From Allorhodopirellula heiligendammensis (GTDB lineage Bacteria; Planctomycetota; Planctomycetia; Pirellulales; Pirellulaceae): a stretch of 64,000 nucleotides of DNA. Positions 47,947-55,626 of the stretch are shown here, one piece after another. Position 1 is the stretch's first letter. Each line of letters opens with the position of its first letter. A program made the position numbers and the translations under genes. The notes beneath the pieces were generated by a model. It ran no database searches and was not told the DNA's origin. It saw only the letters and a program-made list of their open reading frames with translations. The stretch spans positions 494,656 to 558,655 of the forward strand of contig NZ_SJPU01000002.1 of the NCBI RefSeq assembly GCF_007860105.1. Reading direction: 5' to 3'.

Positions 47947-48035
47947 GCAGAACGACGGTCGTCAGCGGGGACGGCGGTTTGATTGCCTATATGTAAACGC
48001 CCCATGCCGTCCTCCGGTGGACGTCATGGCTCGCC
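47947..48035 (-). repeat. attC-like site (89 nt)
   Basis: Minus strand: GAGCCATGACGTC...GGAGGACGGCATGG, then GCGTTTACATATAG, a second arm GCCGTCC and the end GTCGTTCTGC. The arms GGACGGC/GCCGTCC pair. The segment GGA(C)GCATGG-GCGTTTACA-ATAG is shared with the site at 50289-50377, 2.3 kb away beside unrelated genes. Confidence 0.68.
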
Positions 48036-48038
48036 GGG

Positions 48039-48509
48039 TTAGCCGTCGGTGAACTTCAATCGTACCGATGCACCATCAGGCAAGTCTTTGATTTGTCGAT
48101 GAAAGTCGCCGCAAAACCGTATCCGCTCGTCGATTGTGTTCGTAGCGATGTTTGAAACGACAAATTCACCACCGAGTATCGTGGGAATTTTGAAGTGATA
48201 ACAGCGCCCCGCTGTGAGATCACACCCGATAGCTGCAAGCTCGCCCGCGAGTTTCGTGTAAAGAAGCACGTCGGCGTCGGCGTCATCCGCGAGGGCATCT
48301 GCGATTGCCGTTTGGATATCGCAGTACCGATAAAATGTGCCATTTTCAAGATCCAGTAGACCAAGGTCGATCCCGCTAACGAGGAAAACATCACCGAAGG
48401 AAGTCACGTGACGAGGCGAGCAATCAGGCGGAAGTAGCCAGCGCCATTCTGCGAGCGCGGAATGCCAGTCGATTGCAGGAAGTGGCAGCAAGTAATCGGA
48501 TGGGTTCAT
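48039..48509 (-). CDS. DUF1851/Tdi1-immunity-like protein
   Basis: 156 aa, soluble. The pattern FGDVFLVSGIDLGLLDLENG, VLLYTKLAGELAAIGCDLT and CYHFKIPTILGGEFVVSN resembles the DUF1851 (T6SS immunity Tdi1 C-terminal) domain, often found with SMI1/KNR4-type immunity proteins. If right, this would be a solitary immunity-type gene in a cassette. Assignment is by eye only. Confidence 0.55.
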   Translation of the reverse strand: MNPSDYLLPLPAIDWHSALAEWRWLLPPDCSPRHVTSFGDVFLVSGIDLGLLDLENGTFYRYCDIQTAIADALADDADADVLLYTKLAGELAAIGCDLTAGRCYHFKIPTILGGEFVVSNIATNTIDERIRFCGDFHRQIKDLPDGASVRLKFTDG

Positions 48510-48518
48510 ACTGCAGTC

Positions 48519-48603
48519 GGATAACGGTGGAATTCACACGGTGGCGGTAACCGAGCACCCACGTCTAATAGCACGCCACCGCAACTCGCGTGCAGTTCTC
48601 TGG
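48519..48603 (-). repeat. attC-like site (85 nt)
   Basis: Minus strand begins CCAGAGAAC-TGCACG, has pairing arms TGCGGTGGCG and ACCGCCACCG, and ends CCGTTATCC (48519-48525). The same right-end heptamer GTTATCC occurs at 49091 and 50289. Confidence 0.62.
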
Positions 48604-48630
48604 AAATCCCAGACGGACAGAGCGCGAGCA

Positions 48631-49071
48631 TCAGTGGATTAGCTCTGAAAACGGATTCTTGCTTGTCGACACAACACACCGGTAGGAGTCGTCCTGAAAT
48701 GAAAAAAGCCGATTGGGTTGCACAAACGAATCGTGGTTGTATTCGAATGATTCATCTGGTGAACCGACTCGAAAAACAACACTGGAATCCCTGGAATCTC
48801 CCGACAATGTGATTGTCCCGCTGACTTCGATTTCTGGCTTGTAGTAGTTAGGCAACGCGGCATAGAAAGGCACCTCTGGACAAATCGAAAATGTCGCTAG
48901 GCAATCATAATCAGACGGAGGATAGTCGGTTCGCATCACGTGCGCCACATAGCGGTTCGAATACAGATGAAGATAGTAGACGTCGGGTCTACATTGTGTT
49001 GCATATCGTACCGCGAGTGTCCCGCCAACAATTGCGATGATCAGAAGGAAGCATACGAGTGCGAATTTCAT
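48631..49071 (-). CDS. Single-helix hypothetical protein
   Basis: 146 aa from ATG 49071 (MKFALVCFLLIIAIVGGTLA): one N-terminal signal anchor, then an extracytoplasmic domain with YLHLYSNRYVAHVMRTDYP and GSPDESFEYNHDSFVQPN. No family recognised. Upstream frame is attC-like sequence. Confidence 0.6.
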   Translation of the reverse strand: MKFALVCFLLIIAIVGGTLAVRYATQCRPDVYYLHLYSNRYVAHVMRTDYPPSDYDCLATFSICPEVPFYAALPNYYKPEIEVSGTITLSGDSRDSSVVFRVGSPDESFEYNHDSFVQPNRLFSFQDDSYRCVVSTSKNPFSELIH

Positions 49072-49090
49072 TCGCGTAGGAATCAGAAAG

Positions 49091-49178
49091 GGATAACGCA
49101 AGCGACCACCGGGTGACGGAACGAAGGCGTATCGGCGGTATAGTGCCGAAGGCACGCCACCGATACGCCGGAGCGGAG
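49091..49178 (-). repeat. attC-like site with strong inner hairpin
   Basis: GGCGTATCGG (49126-49135) and CCGATACGCC (49160-49169) form a perfect 10-bp stem with an inner GTGC..GCAC hairpin. The right end on the minus strand is GTTATCC (49091-49097). The left AAC-type end is unclear because the site abuts the stop codon of the next gene. Confidence 0.5.
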
Positions 49179-49640
49179 CTACTCCGGGGCATTTTCCTGG
49201 CTACCGGGTATCGGTGCGATTGACTTGGGCGGAAGAAAGCGAGAAAGCACGTGTGTAACGAATCCCAAAGGTCGCCACTTGGAATACTTCTGCTTCGGTG
49301 GGTTCATAACGGAGTAGGCGGCAGCTGAGACAGTCCCAGCAAGGTATCCTCCGATGAAGGCAGGGATCGAAAGCATCGCAAACATATCAAAGTCTCGTTC
49401 CCAAATTCCGCTAGTGGAATACAAGAACGCCACTTCGAAGACAAGAGCCGAAGCAGCGAAGCACCGGCGGTGGCCGTCGTACTCAATTGCTGCAACAGGA
49501 AGAACGCACAAGAGAATGAAGTGCAGAAATGACGCCAAAACGATCACGTAACCATCCAATCCTTCGGCCGCAATCAAAGACAGGCTTAGAGCGATAAACA
49601 GCGTGAAGAGCAGAAGGTTGCGAATTGAGTATTGTGTCAT
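49179..49640 (-). CDS. Four-helix membrane protein, unknown function
   Basis: 153 aa from ATG 49640 (MTQYSIRNLLLFTLFIALSL), a start typical of short planctomycete membrane proteins. About four hydrophobic helices follow, then a basic tail (PPKQKYSKWRPLG). No family recognised. The open frame upstream of the ATG is not coding. Confidence 0.6.
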   Translation of the reverse strand: MTQYSIRNLLLFTLFIALSLSLIAAEGLDGYVIVLASFLHFILLCVLPVAAIEYDGHRRCFAASALVFEVAFLYSTSGIWERDFDMFAMLSIPAFIGGYLAGTVSAAAYSVMNPPKQKYSKWRPLGFVTHVLSRFLPPKSIAPIPGSQENAPE

Positions 49641-49714
49641 GCAAAATGGCAGGTGGAGGTGGGGGCACGCGTCGGATACGGTGAGCAGGTCGGTTTTCGG
49701 GGAGAACTTTGATC

Positions 49715-49795
49715 GGCGAACGGGCGCCGTCACCGGGCGGTGACGAAAAGGTTTCCATTGTCAAAACGCTCGACTTCGCCGCACCGGTTCACGGC
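49715..49795 (-). repeat. Probable attC-like site
   Basis: Minus strand reads CCGTGAACCGGTGCGGCG ... GACAATGG ... and ends CGCCCGTTCGCC. A local palindrome CGTCACCG/CGGTGACG lies in the right half. Position after the gene at 49800 fits a cassette end, but the arms pair less well than in the other sites. Confidence 0.42.
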
Positions 49796-49799
49796 TTTG

Positions 49800-50279
49800 C
49801 TATCCACGTTTTGACTTCAGTGTGGTCAAGTAGTCATCAAACGTGCTGTATGTAGTCACGACGAGATGGTCGTCGATTGTTACGTACTTGCCTCGATTTG
49901 CAAGCAGCTCGCACCACAACGTGTCGGCCAATTCAGGCGGCACGGCACAACGCAACGCCTTTTCGCAGGAGCCCTGATCCATGAATTCAAAATAACATTC
50001 GCAATCGTCATGTGATGAAAGCGTTGTTCCAGAGTCAATCGAACATTCAAAGTCGACAATTGAATGAGCCGCGTCGATAAAATGAACCGTCGTTTCGACA
50101 CTCTGCGGCCCCGCTAAGTGATGAGGAAGCGCAGGCACAGTATCGGCGTATATGTGTCGTATCCGTATCTGAGAATCGGGAGGTGCGAGGCCCAGTCCCC
50201 CGGCCGTTGTGTAGTCGCCAAGGTAAAGGCAATGCTTTCCATCGCGAAGCTCATATAAGTAGACGTCTGGTGCTCGCAT
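49800..50279 (-). CDS. Hypothetical soluble protein
   Basis: 159 aa, acidic, no signal peptide. Segments: VYLYELRDGKHCLYLGDYT, TVHFIDAAHSIVDFECSID and ELADTLWCELLANRGKYVTI. No family recognised. Its ATG is 10 nt beyond the attC-like site at 50289. Confidence 0.6.
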   Translation of the reverse strand: MRAPDVYLYELRDGKHCLYLGDYTTAGGLGLAPPDSQIRIRHIYADTVPALPHHLAGPQSVETTVHFIDAAHSIVDFECSIDSGTTLSSHDDCECYFEFMDQGSCEKALRCAVPPELADTLWCELLANRGKYVTIDDHLVVTTYSTFDDYLTTLKSKRG

Positions 50280-50288
50280 GATCTTCGC

Positions 50289-50377
50289 GGATAACGGCGG
50301 TCATAACCGAGGACCGCCAATGTGGATTCTATTTGTAAACGCGCCATGCGGTCCTTCGGTTCATGACATGGTTCTGG
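50289..50377 (-). repeat. attC-like site, best example
   Basis: Minus strand starts CCAGAAC-CATGTC. The left arm AACCGAAGGACCGC pairs perfectly with GCGGTCCTCGGTT except for one unpaired A, the classical extrahelical base of an attC. The ends are CCAGAAC (50371-50377) and GTTATCC (50289-50295). Length 89 nt. The centre is shared with 47947-48035. Confidence 0.75.
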
Positions 50378-50414
50378 CTTTACTTAGCATACCATCGTGC
50401 CGTCGATCCGAGCG

Positions 50415-50726
50415 TCAATTCAATCTGTCCCACGTCCCGCGATTCGTCGCAATCCATTCGTTAAGATCCTTCTCTGCATTGGGGGCAGACGATGTGAGCC
50501 GCCCTTCACTCCGTTCGATCCTGTATGTCAGGAGCTTCAGTGTTTTGAGCTGCTCGAGATTCCCACCAAATGCTAGATGAAAATAATGCGCGAACAAAAG
50601 GCGTGGAATCTCATCCGTACCTGCAGAGTGGGCGTCTGCTATCATCTGAAACAATGCGACGACGTCAGCATCGTTGCGGGCATGGTCGCGCAATCTGGAG
50701 ACGAGATCGGTTTCTGATCGGATCAT
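50415..50726 (-). CDS. Hypothetical soluble protein (103 aa)
   Basis: 103 aa, helical and charged: VSRLRDHARNDADVVALFQM, LLFAHYFHLAFGGNLEQLK, ending KDLNEWIATNRGTWDRLN. No family recognised. Its start lies 18 nt past the attC-like site at 50744. Confidence 0.55.
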   Translation of the reverse strand: MIRSETDLVSRLRDHARNDADVVALFQMIADAHSAGTDEIPRLLFAHYFHLAFGGNLEQLKTLKLLTYRIERSEGRLTSSAPNAEKDLNEWIATNRGTWDRLN

Positions 50727-50743
50727 TTCAAATGCGGATTCAT

Positions 50744-50836
50744 GCCAGAACGTTAGAATTCACGGGGGCCGGGCGAACGACGTGCAAGCAGACCAGATCC
50801 TGCGACTCCCGTCGTCGCGTGCATTCCATGGTTCTT
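50744..50836 (-). repeat. attC-like site (93 nt)
   Basis: Minus strand: AGAAC-CATG-GAATGCACG ... CGTGAATTC-TAAC-GTTCT. Outer arms (AGAAC/GTTCT), equal 4-nt spacers and inner arms (GAAT.CACG/CGTG.ATTC) give the R''-L''...L'-R' order of attC sites. Confidence 0.65.
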
Positions 50837-50913
50837 CGCGGTTCGGAAAGCGAATTTCGGTGTCACACATGATTGGGGATGATCTAAATTCCCCGATGTT
50901 CTTTATGCGAACA

Positions 50914-51162
50914 CTATACTTCATCATCCGGTAGTTCAACGAAGCTCTCGGTGTGGTAGCCCGAATAGAGTTGTCCCGTTCGCTGGTCAGCTACAACGCA
51001 GTGGCCAGGCATATTCGGTATCTCACCGAAAAACACGTACGACCGACCGGCGACGAATGGATACTTCGAGTGGTATTCAATCGGCACGTTGTCGTAGTGA
51101 AAGCTAACCAAGCTCAAGAACCGAGGAGTAGATTGATACGGCTTATCTCCCAAGTCACTCAT
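50914..51162 (-). CDS. Hypothetical protein (82 aa)
   Basis: 82 aa, no signal: FLSLVSFHYDNVPIEYHSKY, YVFFGEIPNMPGHCVVADQR, SGYHTESFVELPDDEV. The composition fits a small SMI1/SUKH-like or beta-rich protein, but no assignment is made. First clear cassette gene after the toxin module. Confidence 0.5.
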   Translation of the reverse strand: MSDLGDKPYQSTPRFLSLVSFHYDNVPIEYHSKYPFVAGRSYVFFGEIPNMPGHCVVADQRTGQLYSGYHTESFVELPDDEV

Positions 51163-51200
51163 TTTGCGGTCCGGTGATCATAGTATTTTTTCGTCGAACG

Positions 51201-51446
51201 CTACCGATCAGCCGGCGGCGACGGCTGATCATCCACTTCAAGACGCCCGATATCACCGCTCGACTGCATCGGATGGTTCCCCGCAGTCACCGCGTCAGGC
51301 CGTCGGGGAGGCAGTGTCAAATACTTGCGGCCGGATTTACGTTGGCGACGCCGGGCTTCTTCCGCAATACGGTGGACGTCAAATCCCGATTGCGCACCAA
51401 GGCGATGCTTGATCTCGCGAATTGCGTCAGTTGGGTCAGGAATCAT
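51201..51446 (-). CDS. Partner protein of a PIN toxin (antitoxin-like)
   Basis: 81 aa. The start DPTDAIREIKHRLGAQSGFD, then VHRIAEEARRRQRKSG, follows the pattern 'DPIVxEIRxIRxxxxxxFxYD...' of the small gene that accompanies PIN genes in cyanobacteria and planctomycetes. It overlaps the 3' end of the PIN gene by 11 nt. The last 30 residues run through a palindrome (GATCAGCC 51206-51213 / GGCTGATC 51223-51230) next to GTCGAAC, so the original stop may have been displaced by an attC-like junction. Confidence 0.6.
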   Translation of the reverse strand: MIPDPTDAIREIKHRLGAQSGFDVHRIAEEARRRQRKSGRKYLTLPPRRPDAVTAGNHPMQSSGDIGRLEVDDQPSPPADR

Positions 51447-51696
51447 CTTCGGTCAACCTCAGTTGCTCAGGCGTGCAGAAGACAGGAGGTACATACCCCG
51501 CCTTGCGACACGTGTCACCAATCTTCCCTTGTAACTGCGGATTCAGAATATGTTCGAAGTTCCAGGTCACTATAAATTGTACACCGTGAACTGCTGCCGT
51601 GGGGATATGCAAAGCATCGCGAGGCTCAGTAGCGGGAACGGCGAGACGTTCCATCAATAGGTCGGCAAGGGCTTCTGCATCGCTAGATTGATCTAA

Positions 51697-53168
51697 CAGC
51701 CCGTTGATTTTTGCATAAAGCGCCACATCAACCTTCGGACGCTGATCACGCGGCGATCGCGTTCTTAAATTCGGTATGGATGCAAATTGGATGCGTCCAT
51801 GGCTTCAAGAGCCGCACAGTAGGCGCCCAGCCTGCCCAAAACACGCCAAACCGCGAGAAAGCTCGCTCGGCGAGCACCGCCAAGTACCTTGGTTTACCCG
51901 CACCGGTCAGTTTGCGCATGACCTGTCCCAAGTTGTGTGCTATCGCTGCGCTCATGTATCGCTTCTGCACCTTCTCGAGGCCGCGAAGCCATGTCCGACG
52001 AGCACCGCCGGTATCACATAAGTGAGCGAACGTGCGTTCGACTCGCTCACTGCGAAGACGCTGTAGTTTGCGGCCACGATTGCCTTTGGTATTTCGACGA
52101 TTGCGTCGGTACGATCCTTCGCGTTCAGGAGTCTTATCGGTCCAAGTTCGATGACCTTTTCGCTCCGGTTCAGGAATGTAAGTCCGCGCGTTGCATTTGT
52201 TCTGAAGGTCATCCAGTGCCTGTTCGCTGTGATAGCCTTTATCGGCAACCACTTCTTCCACTTCCAGGTCCGTACCAGCTTTCTTCAAGTTCACTTTTGC
52301 CGCATTCACCGTATCCTCGATCGTGCTCGTGTCGCCTCGATCACCGTGGTAAACCTCGGCTGAAACGATCACATTTGTTTTCAAGTCGACCGCGTTCTCG
52401 GCCTTGTATTTCAGGTGAAAACGCCCGTCTTTCATCTTCCCAATGCGGGAATCTGGATCGGTTGCGCTTTCCCAATGCTCGTTGCTGACCTTCTTCTTCG
52501 ACTTGCGTCCCTTATCAAATCGCCGCAGTTCTTCGTCCGTAGGATTCGTCTTCCCGGTCTCTTCGGCGTACAGCTTCCGGAGGTACGCCTGCCAGTCATC
52601 ACCATTGTCTTTTCGGACAATGCTTTTGAGTGATGCGTTGGCTTCTAAATCAGTCGCGTCGACGCCCAGCGTCTTGCCGGCCAACAGTCCGTGATCAGCA
52701 GTCGCCTTGAGTATCAATTCGAAAGCGAGATTGTGAATCTCCATCGGGAGTCGATCGCGAGTGAGCGACAACGTGCTGTGGTCCGGCGTGGGCTCGTCGG
52801 GTGAATAGCCAAGTAACTTTGATAGCGATCGGCTGTCAGCGCATCGCCAAGCGATCCCGCGCTGAGAAGAAATGTCTTCAAAGTAACCAATGAAGATCAT
52901 TCGGAAGTAGATGCCGGGCGCGAGGCCCTTGCGTCCAGTTTCCTCGTAGTAGGGTTTGGCAGCCTTTTCCAGCTTTTCGTCAAACCTGATTTCATTCAAA
53001 AGTTGATTCAAGCGATCGTAGAATGCGTTTCGCGGCGCGTTGCATAGCTTCTCGGTCGATATCCAAAATTCGCCTTGCTGCTCTCGCCGTCGTTTTCCCA
53101 GTGCCATCTCGGCTCCTCAAAATGTGGTTCGCACATCGTAGCCGATTCAGGCGAAAATCAACACGCTG
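51697..53168 (-). mobile_element. IS1182-type insertion sequence, complete
   Basis: 1472 bp. The ends are imperfect inverted repeats: CAGCCCGTTGATTTTTGC at the left, and CAGCGTGTTGATTTTCGC reading inward from the right (20 of 26 positions match in the longer comparison). Both ends are bordered by CTAA (51693-51696 and 53169-53172), a 4-bp target duplication. It carries one intact transposase gene and disrupts the PIN toxin. Confidence 0.85.
51746..53107 (-). CDS. IS1182-family (IS5-like DDE) transposase
   Basis: 453 aa, full length. N-terminal DUF772-type region (GLAPGIYFRMIFIGYFEDIS, SRSLSKLLGYSPDEPTPDHS), then the DDE core: Asp in LGVDATDLEAN, Asp in VVADKGYHSEQA, Glu in RSERVERTFAHLCD, followed by GLEKVQKRYMSAAIAHNLGQ. 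No frameshift is seen, so the element may be active. Confidence 0.9.
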   Translation of the reverse strand: MALGKRRREQQGEFWISTEKLCNAPRNAFYDRLNQLLNEIRFDEKLEKAAKPYYEETGRKGLAPGIYFRMIFIGYFEDISSQRGIAWRCADSRSLSKLLGYSPDEPTPDHSTLSLTRDRLPMEIHNLAFELILKATADHGLLAGKTLGVDATDLEANASLKSIVRKDNGDDWQAYLRKLYAEETGKTNPTDEELRRFDKGRKSKKKVSNEHWESATDPDSRIGKMKDGRFHLKYKAENAVDLKTNVIVSAEVYHGDRGDTSTIEDTVNAAKVNLKKAGTDLEVEEVVADKGYHSEQALDDLQNKCNARTYIPEPERKGHRTWTDKTPEREGSYRRNRRNTKGNRGRKLQRLRSERVERTFAHLCDTGGARRTWLRGLEKVQKRYMSAAIAHNLGQVMRKLTGAGKPRYLAVLAERAFSRFGVFWAGWAPTVRLLKPWTHPICIHTEFKNAIAA

Positions 53169-53290
53169 CTAAGAGCGGAATGTCACGAATGAATCCGAGT
53201 CGCTCAACCGCTGCCTCAGGATCACCGTCAGCACATTCGTCAAGCGTAAGCTGGGACACAAAAACACGGTATCGGTTCGGTGCATCAGCC

Positions 53291-53339
53291 CACCAGTCAC
53301 CAGTCACCAGTCACCAGTCACGAGTCACGAGTCACGAGT
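53291..53339. repeat. 7-bp tandem repeat (7 units) inside the PIN toxin gene
   Basis: Four CACCAGT units are followed by three CACGAGT units (49 bp). On the coding strand these are GACTCGT x3 and GACTGGT x4. One unit of each would encode the in-frame Leu-Thr-Arg-Asp-Trp-Trp expected in the toxin; five extra units add 35 nt and an in-frame TGA. Confidence 0.85.
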
Positions 53340-53396
53340 CAATTGCTGGCGGTCAGAAACAGAGGGCTTTGGATTGAGTCGTCCGGCGATGTTTCC

Positions 53397-54732
53397 GGCT
53401 CATCCGACTAAAGCGTGCGCCGGGTTTGAAGTCGCGGAAGTTACGACGGATGGATAAAAAAGTGTGGACATGCCATCCTTCAAAGAGAATTCTCACATCT
53501 TCTTTGCAGGAACGTACATGTCCACCTCCTTGTTGTATCACTCTTTCGGCATTCGTGGCTACCGGCAGACTCGAATCGAGCCCACCGGAGGCGTCACACG
53601 GTTCCATGTCCATCCAAATGAGAAGTCGATCTGTTGTTCCTCGTGCCAGAGCAGCAACGTGATCAAACGAGGCGTCACGCAACGTGAATTCAGGTGCTCT
53701 CCGATCGGATTGAAGCAGACCGTCATTGTCGCCACTTTGCCACGTCTGCAGTGCCGCGATTGCGGGGTCGTTCGTCAGATCAAGGTCGGCTTTGCCGATG
53801 CTCGTCGAAGCTACACCAAGAACTGGGCCAACTACGCATTGCAGCTCACTCGCAGCATGACAATCAAAGACGTTGCCGATCTTCTCGGTGTCACATGGGA
53901 CGTGATCAAGGAAATCAAAAAAGACGATCTCAGGCGACGATTCGCCAATCCTTCCCTGAAAGATGTTCGCCGAATTGCGATCGACGAGATCTGCATCGGC
54001 AAAGGGCATCGCTACGTGACACTGGTAATGAACTTGGATAGTGGAGCGATTATCTTCGTGGGAGACGGGAAATCGGCTGAATCGCTGGTTCCCTTTTGGA
54101 AGCGCTTGGGGCGTCGGCGGCATCGAATCGAAGCGGTGGCAATGGACATGTCCTCGGCCTACATCTCGGCGGTGCGCGGGAACCTCCCCAAGGCCGACAT
54201 CGTCTTTGACCGCTTTCATGTGGTGAAGTTGATGAACGAGAAGCTGACCACGCTGCGTCGACAACTGTACCAAGAGGCGACGGCCGACGAGAAATCGGTG
54301 CTCAAGGGGAGCCGCTGGTTGCTGCTGAAGAACCCTGAGAATCTGAGCGAGGATCGGGACGAAGAGGCTCACTTGGCAGCGGCGCTGAAGCTCAATGAAC
54401 CGCTGGCCAAGGGATACTATCTCAAAGAGGAATTGCGTTTGTTTTGGGGGCACACCTTTCGATGGCCTGCGCAGTTGTTCTTGCGGTCATGGTGCAGGCG
54501 AGCGACCGCGACGGGACTCTCACCATTGAAGACGATGGCCAAAACTCTGACGCGGCTTGAGGAAGGGCTATTGAGTTATTTCAAACACCGGATTTCTTCT
54601 GGACCGATGGAGGGCACCAATAACAAAATCAAGACGCTCCAACGACAATCCTACGGCATTCGTGATCGCGAATACTTCGAACTACTGCTTTATTCGCTCC
54701 ATCAGAAAAAGTACGCTTTAGTCGGATGAGCC
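53397..54732 (+). mobile_element. ISL3-type insertion sequence, copy 1
   Basis: 1336 bp bounded by perfect 20-bp inverted repeats, GGCTCATCCGACTAAAGCGT at 53397-53416 and its complement at 54713-54732. One transposase gene inside. The flanks do not match (ATGTTTCC left, TTCATCAA right), so no target duplication remains around this single copy: the left flank is the PIN toxin, the right flank a 5'-truncated peptidase gene. This points to recombination or deletion, or to the element being one end of a composite transposon with copy 2 at 63874. Confidence 0.9.
53518..54729 (+). CDS. ISL3-family transposase
   Basis: 403 aa from ATG 53518 (MSTSLLYHSFGIRGYRQT); an in-frame ATG at 53464 is possible. 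Two N-terminal zinc-finger Cys pairs (CCSSCQSS and LQCRDCGVV), an HTH (MTIKDVADLLGVTWDVIKEI), then the DDE core: Asp in IAIDEICIGKGHRYVT, Asp in VAMDMSSAYISAV with the FDRFHVVKLMNE motif, and Glu in SSGPMEGTNNKIKTLQRQ. Intact, so probably active. Confidence 0.93.
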   Translation: MSTSLLYHSFGIRGYRQTRIEPTGGVTRFHVHPNEKSICCSSCQSSNVIKRGVTQREFRCSPIGLKQTVIVATLPRLQCRDCGVVRQIKVGFADARRSYTKNWANYALQLTRSMTIKDVADLLGVTWDVIKEIKKDDLRRRFANPSLKDVRRIAIDEICIGKGHRYVTLVMNLDSGAIIFVGDGKSAESLVPFWKRLGRRRHRIEAVAMDMSSAYISAVRGNLPKADIVFDRFHVVKLMNEKLTTLRRQLYQEATADEKSVLKGSRWLLLKNPENLSEDRDEEAHLAAALKLNEPLAKGYYLKEELRLFWGHTFRWPAQLFLRSWCRRATATGLSPLKTMAKTLTRLEEGLLSYFKHRISSGPMEGTNNKIKTLQRQSYGIRDREYFELLLYSLHQKKYALVG

Positions 54733-55602
54733 TTCATCAAGCCGAATTGGTCCATTGTTTGGGATTGGGTTGATAAGAATGTTCCGCCCGAACAACTTGA
54801 CGAAGGCTGGACCCAGTTGGCTCGCCAGTGGCTGGGAATGCTTCGAGAGACGCTGGGTGATAGCTACTTAGTCACCGAATCCCATAACTTTGCGTTGTTA
54901 GCAAGAAATGATGCTCGACTTTACAGTCGATTGCTGGCAAGTTGCGAGCACGCACGCCGAACCATCCTTGAAACGCTTCCGAATGTTGCTCGCGACGAAG
55001 GCTACGGCAAGCATGTGGTACTTGCGTTTGCAGATGCCGAAAGCTACTACGACTATGTTTCGGATTTCTATCCGGAAGAAGGTGACTTCGCACCCTCAGG
55101 AGGAATCTTTCTCGACCAAGGATATGGTCACTTTGCGATCTGTCTCGCTTATGGCAGTGACCATGAACGGGTCATCGCCCACGAATTGAATCACAATTTG
55201 CTCCGGCATTTGCCACTGCCGCTTTGGCTAAACGAAGGCATAACACAGGTGATGGAAGACTTAGTCGTTGGCAGCTCATACTTCATTACAGACCACCATA
55301 TGGTGCGTCGCCACCGAGCGTATTGGACTCGGGAAATGATCGACGCATTCTGGTCGGGAGATTCCTTCTTTTCACCGGATGAAGGCCAGGCACTTAGCTA
55401 CCACCTCGCTCAAGTTCTTTTCCGCAACTTCATGTCAGATTACCCAAAGCAGGTATCTCCGGTACTCAATGCGGCACACTACGCAGATGCCGGGGATGCG
55501 GCTTTCCGGCAGTTTTGCGGCGTTTCACTGGGTGATCGAGTTAGGCAATTTCTCGGTGAGGGTAACTGGGAACCAACCCGATCCTACTCCGAGATCGATT
55601 AA
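54733..55602 (+). pseudogene. 5'-truncated zinc metallopeptidase-like protein
   Basis: The frame is open right up to the IS boundary (FIKPNWSIVWDWVDKNVPPE), with no start before 54817, so the N-terminus was lost at the IS. The remaining 289 residues keep a gluzincin motif HELNH (codons from 55180) followed by LWLNEGITQVMED with the third-ligand glutamate. The product would be a DUF1570-like or similar peptidase. Internal ATG starts may still allow a shortened protein. Confidence 0.7.
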
Positions 55603-55626
55603 GACAAATCTTCTTTGATAGTCCAC

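Larger units (their letters stand above)
51436..53396 (-). pseudogene. PIN-domain (VapC-type) toxin gene, broken three times
   Basis: N-terminal part (53396 to 53169): NIAGRLNPKPSVSDRQQLTR, then after the repeats WWADAPNRYRVFVSQLTLDE and RDIPLL. C-terminal part (51696 to 51436): DQSSDAEALADLLMERLAVP, DALHIPTAAVHGVQFIVTWN, ending CTPEQLRLTEDDS. Together they make one PIN toxin with acidic residues in DEC and TWN-type motifs. Damage: seven copies of a 7-bp unit at 53291-53339 shift the frame and create a stop; an IS1182-type element sits at 51697-53168; and the start codon region is cut off by the ISL3-type element at 53397. Removing the IS and one TTAG restores ...RDIPLLDQSSDAE in frame. Confidence 0.75.

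Noticed and set aside
53291..53339. Short regular repeats as a CRISPR array
   Set aside because: The units are 7 bp, directly abutting and without spacers; they are explained as slippage inside the toxin gene.
53353..54453. 366-codon minus-strand frame across the ISL3-type element
   Set aside because: Shadow of the transposase gene, which has full DDE and zinc-finger motifs on the plus strand; the same shadow appears in copy 2.
53389..54740. Target duplication around ISL3 copy 1
   Set aside because: The 8-bp flanks ATGTTTCC and TTCATCAA do not match, so a simple insertion is not supported.
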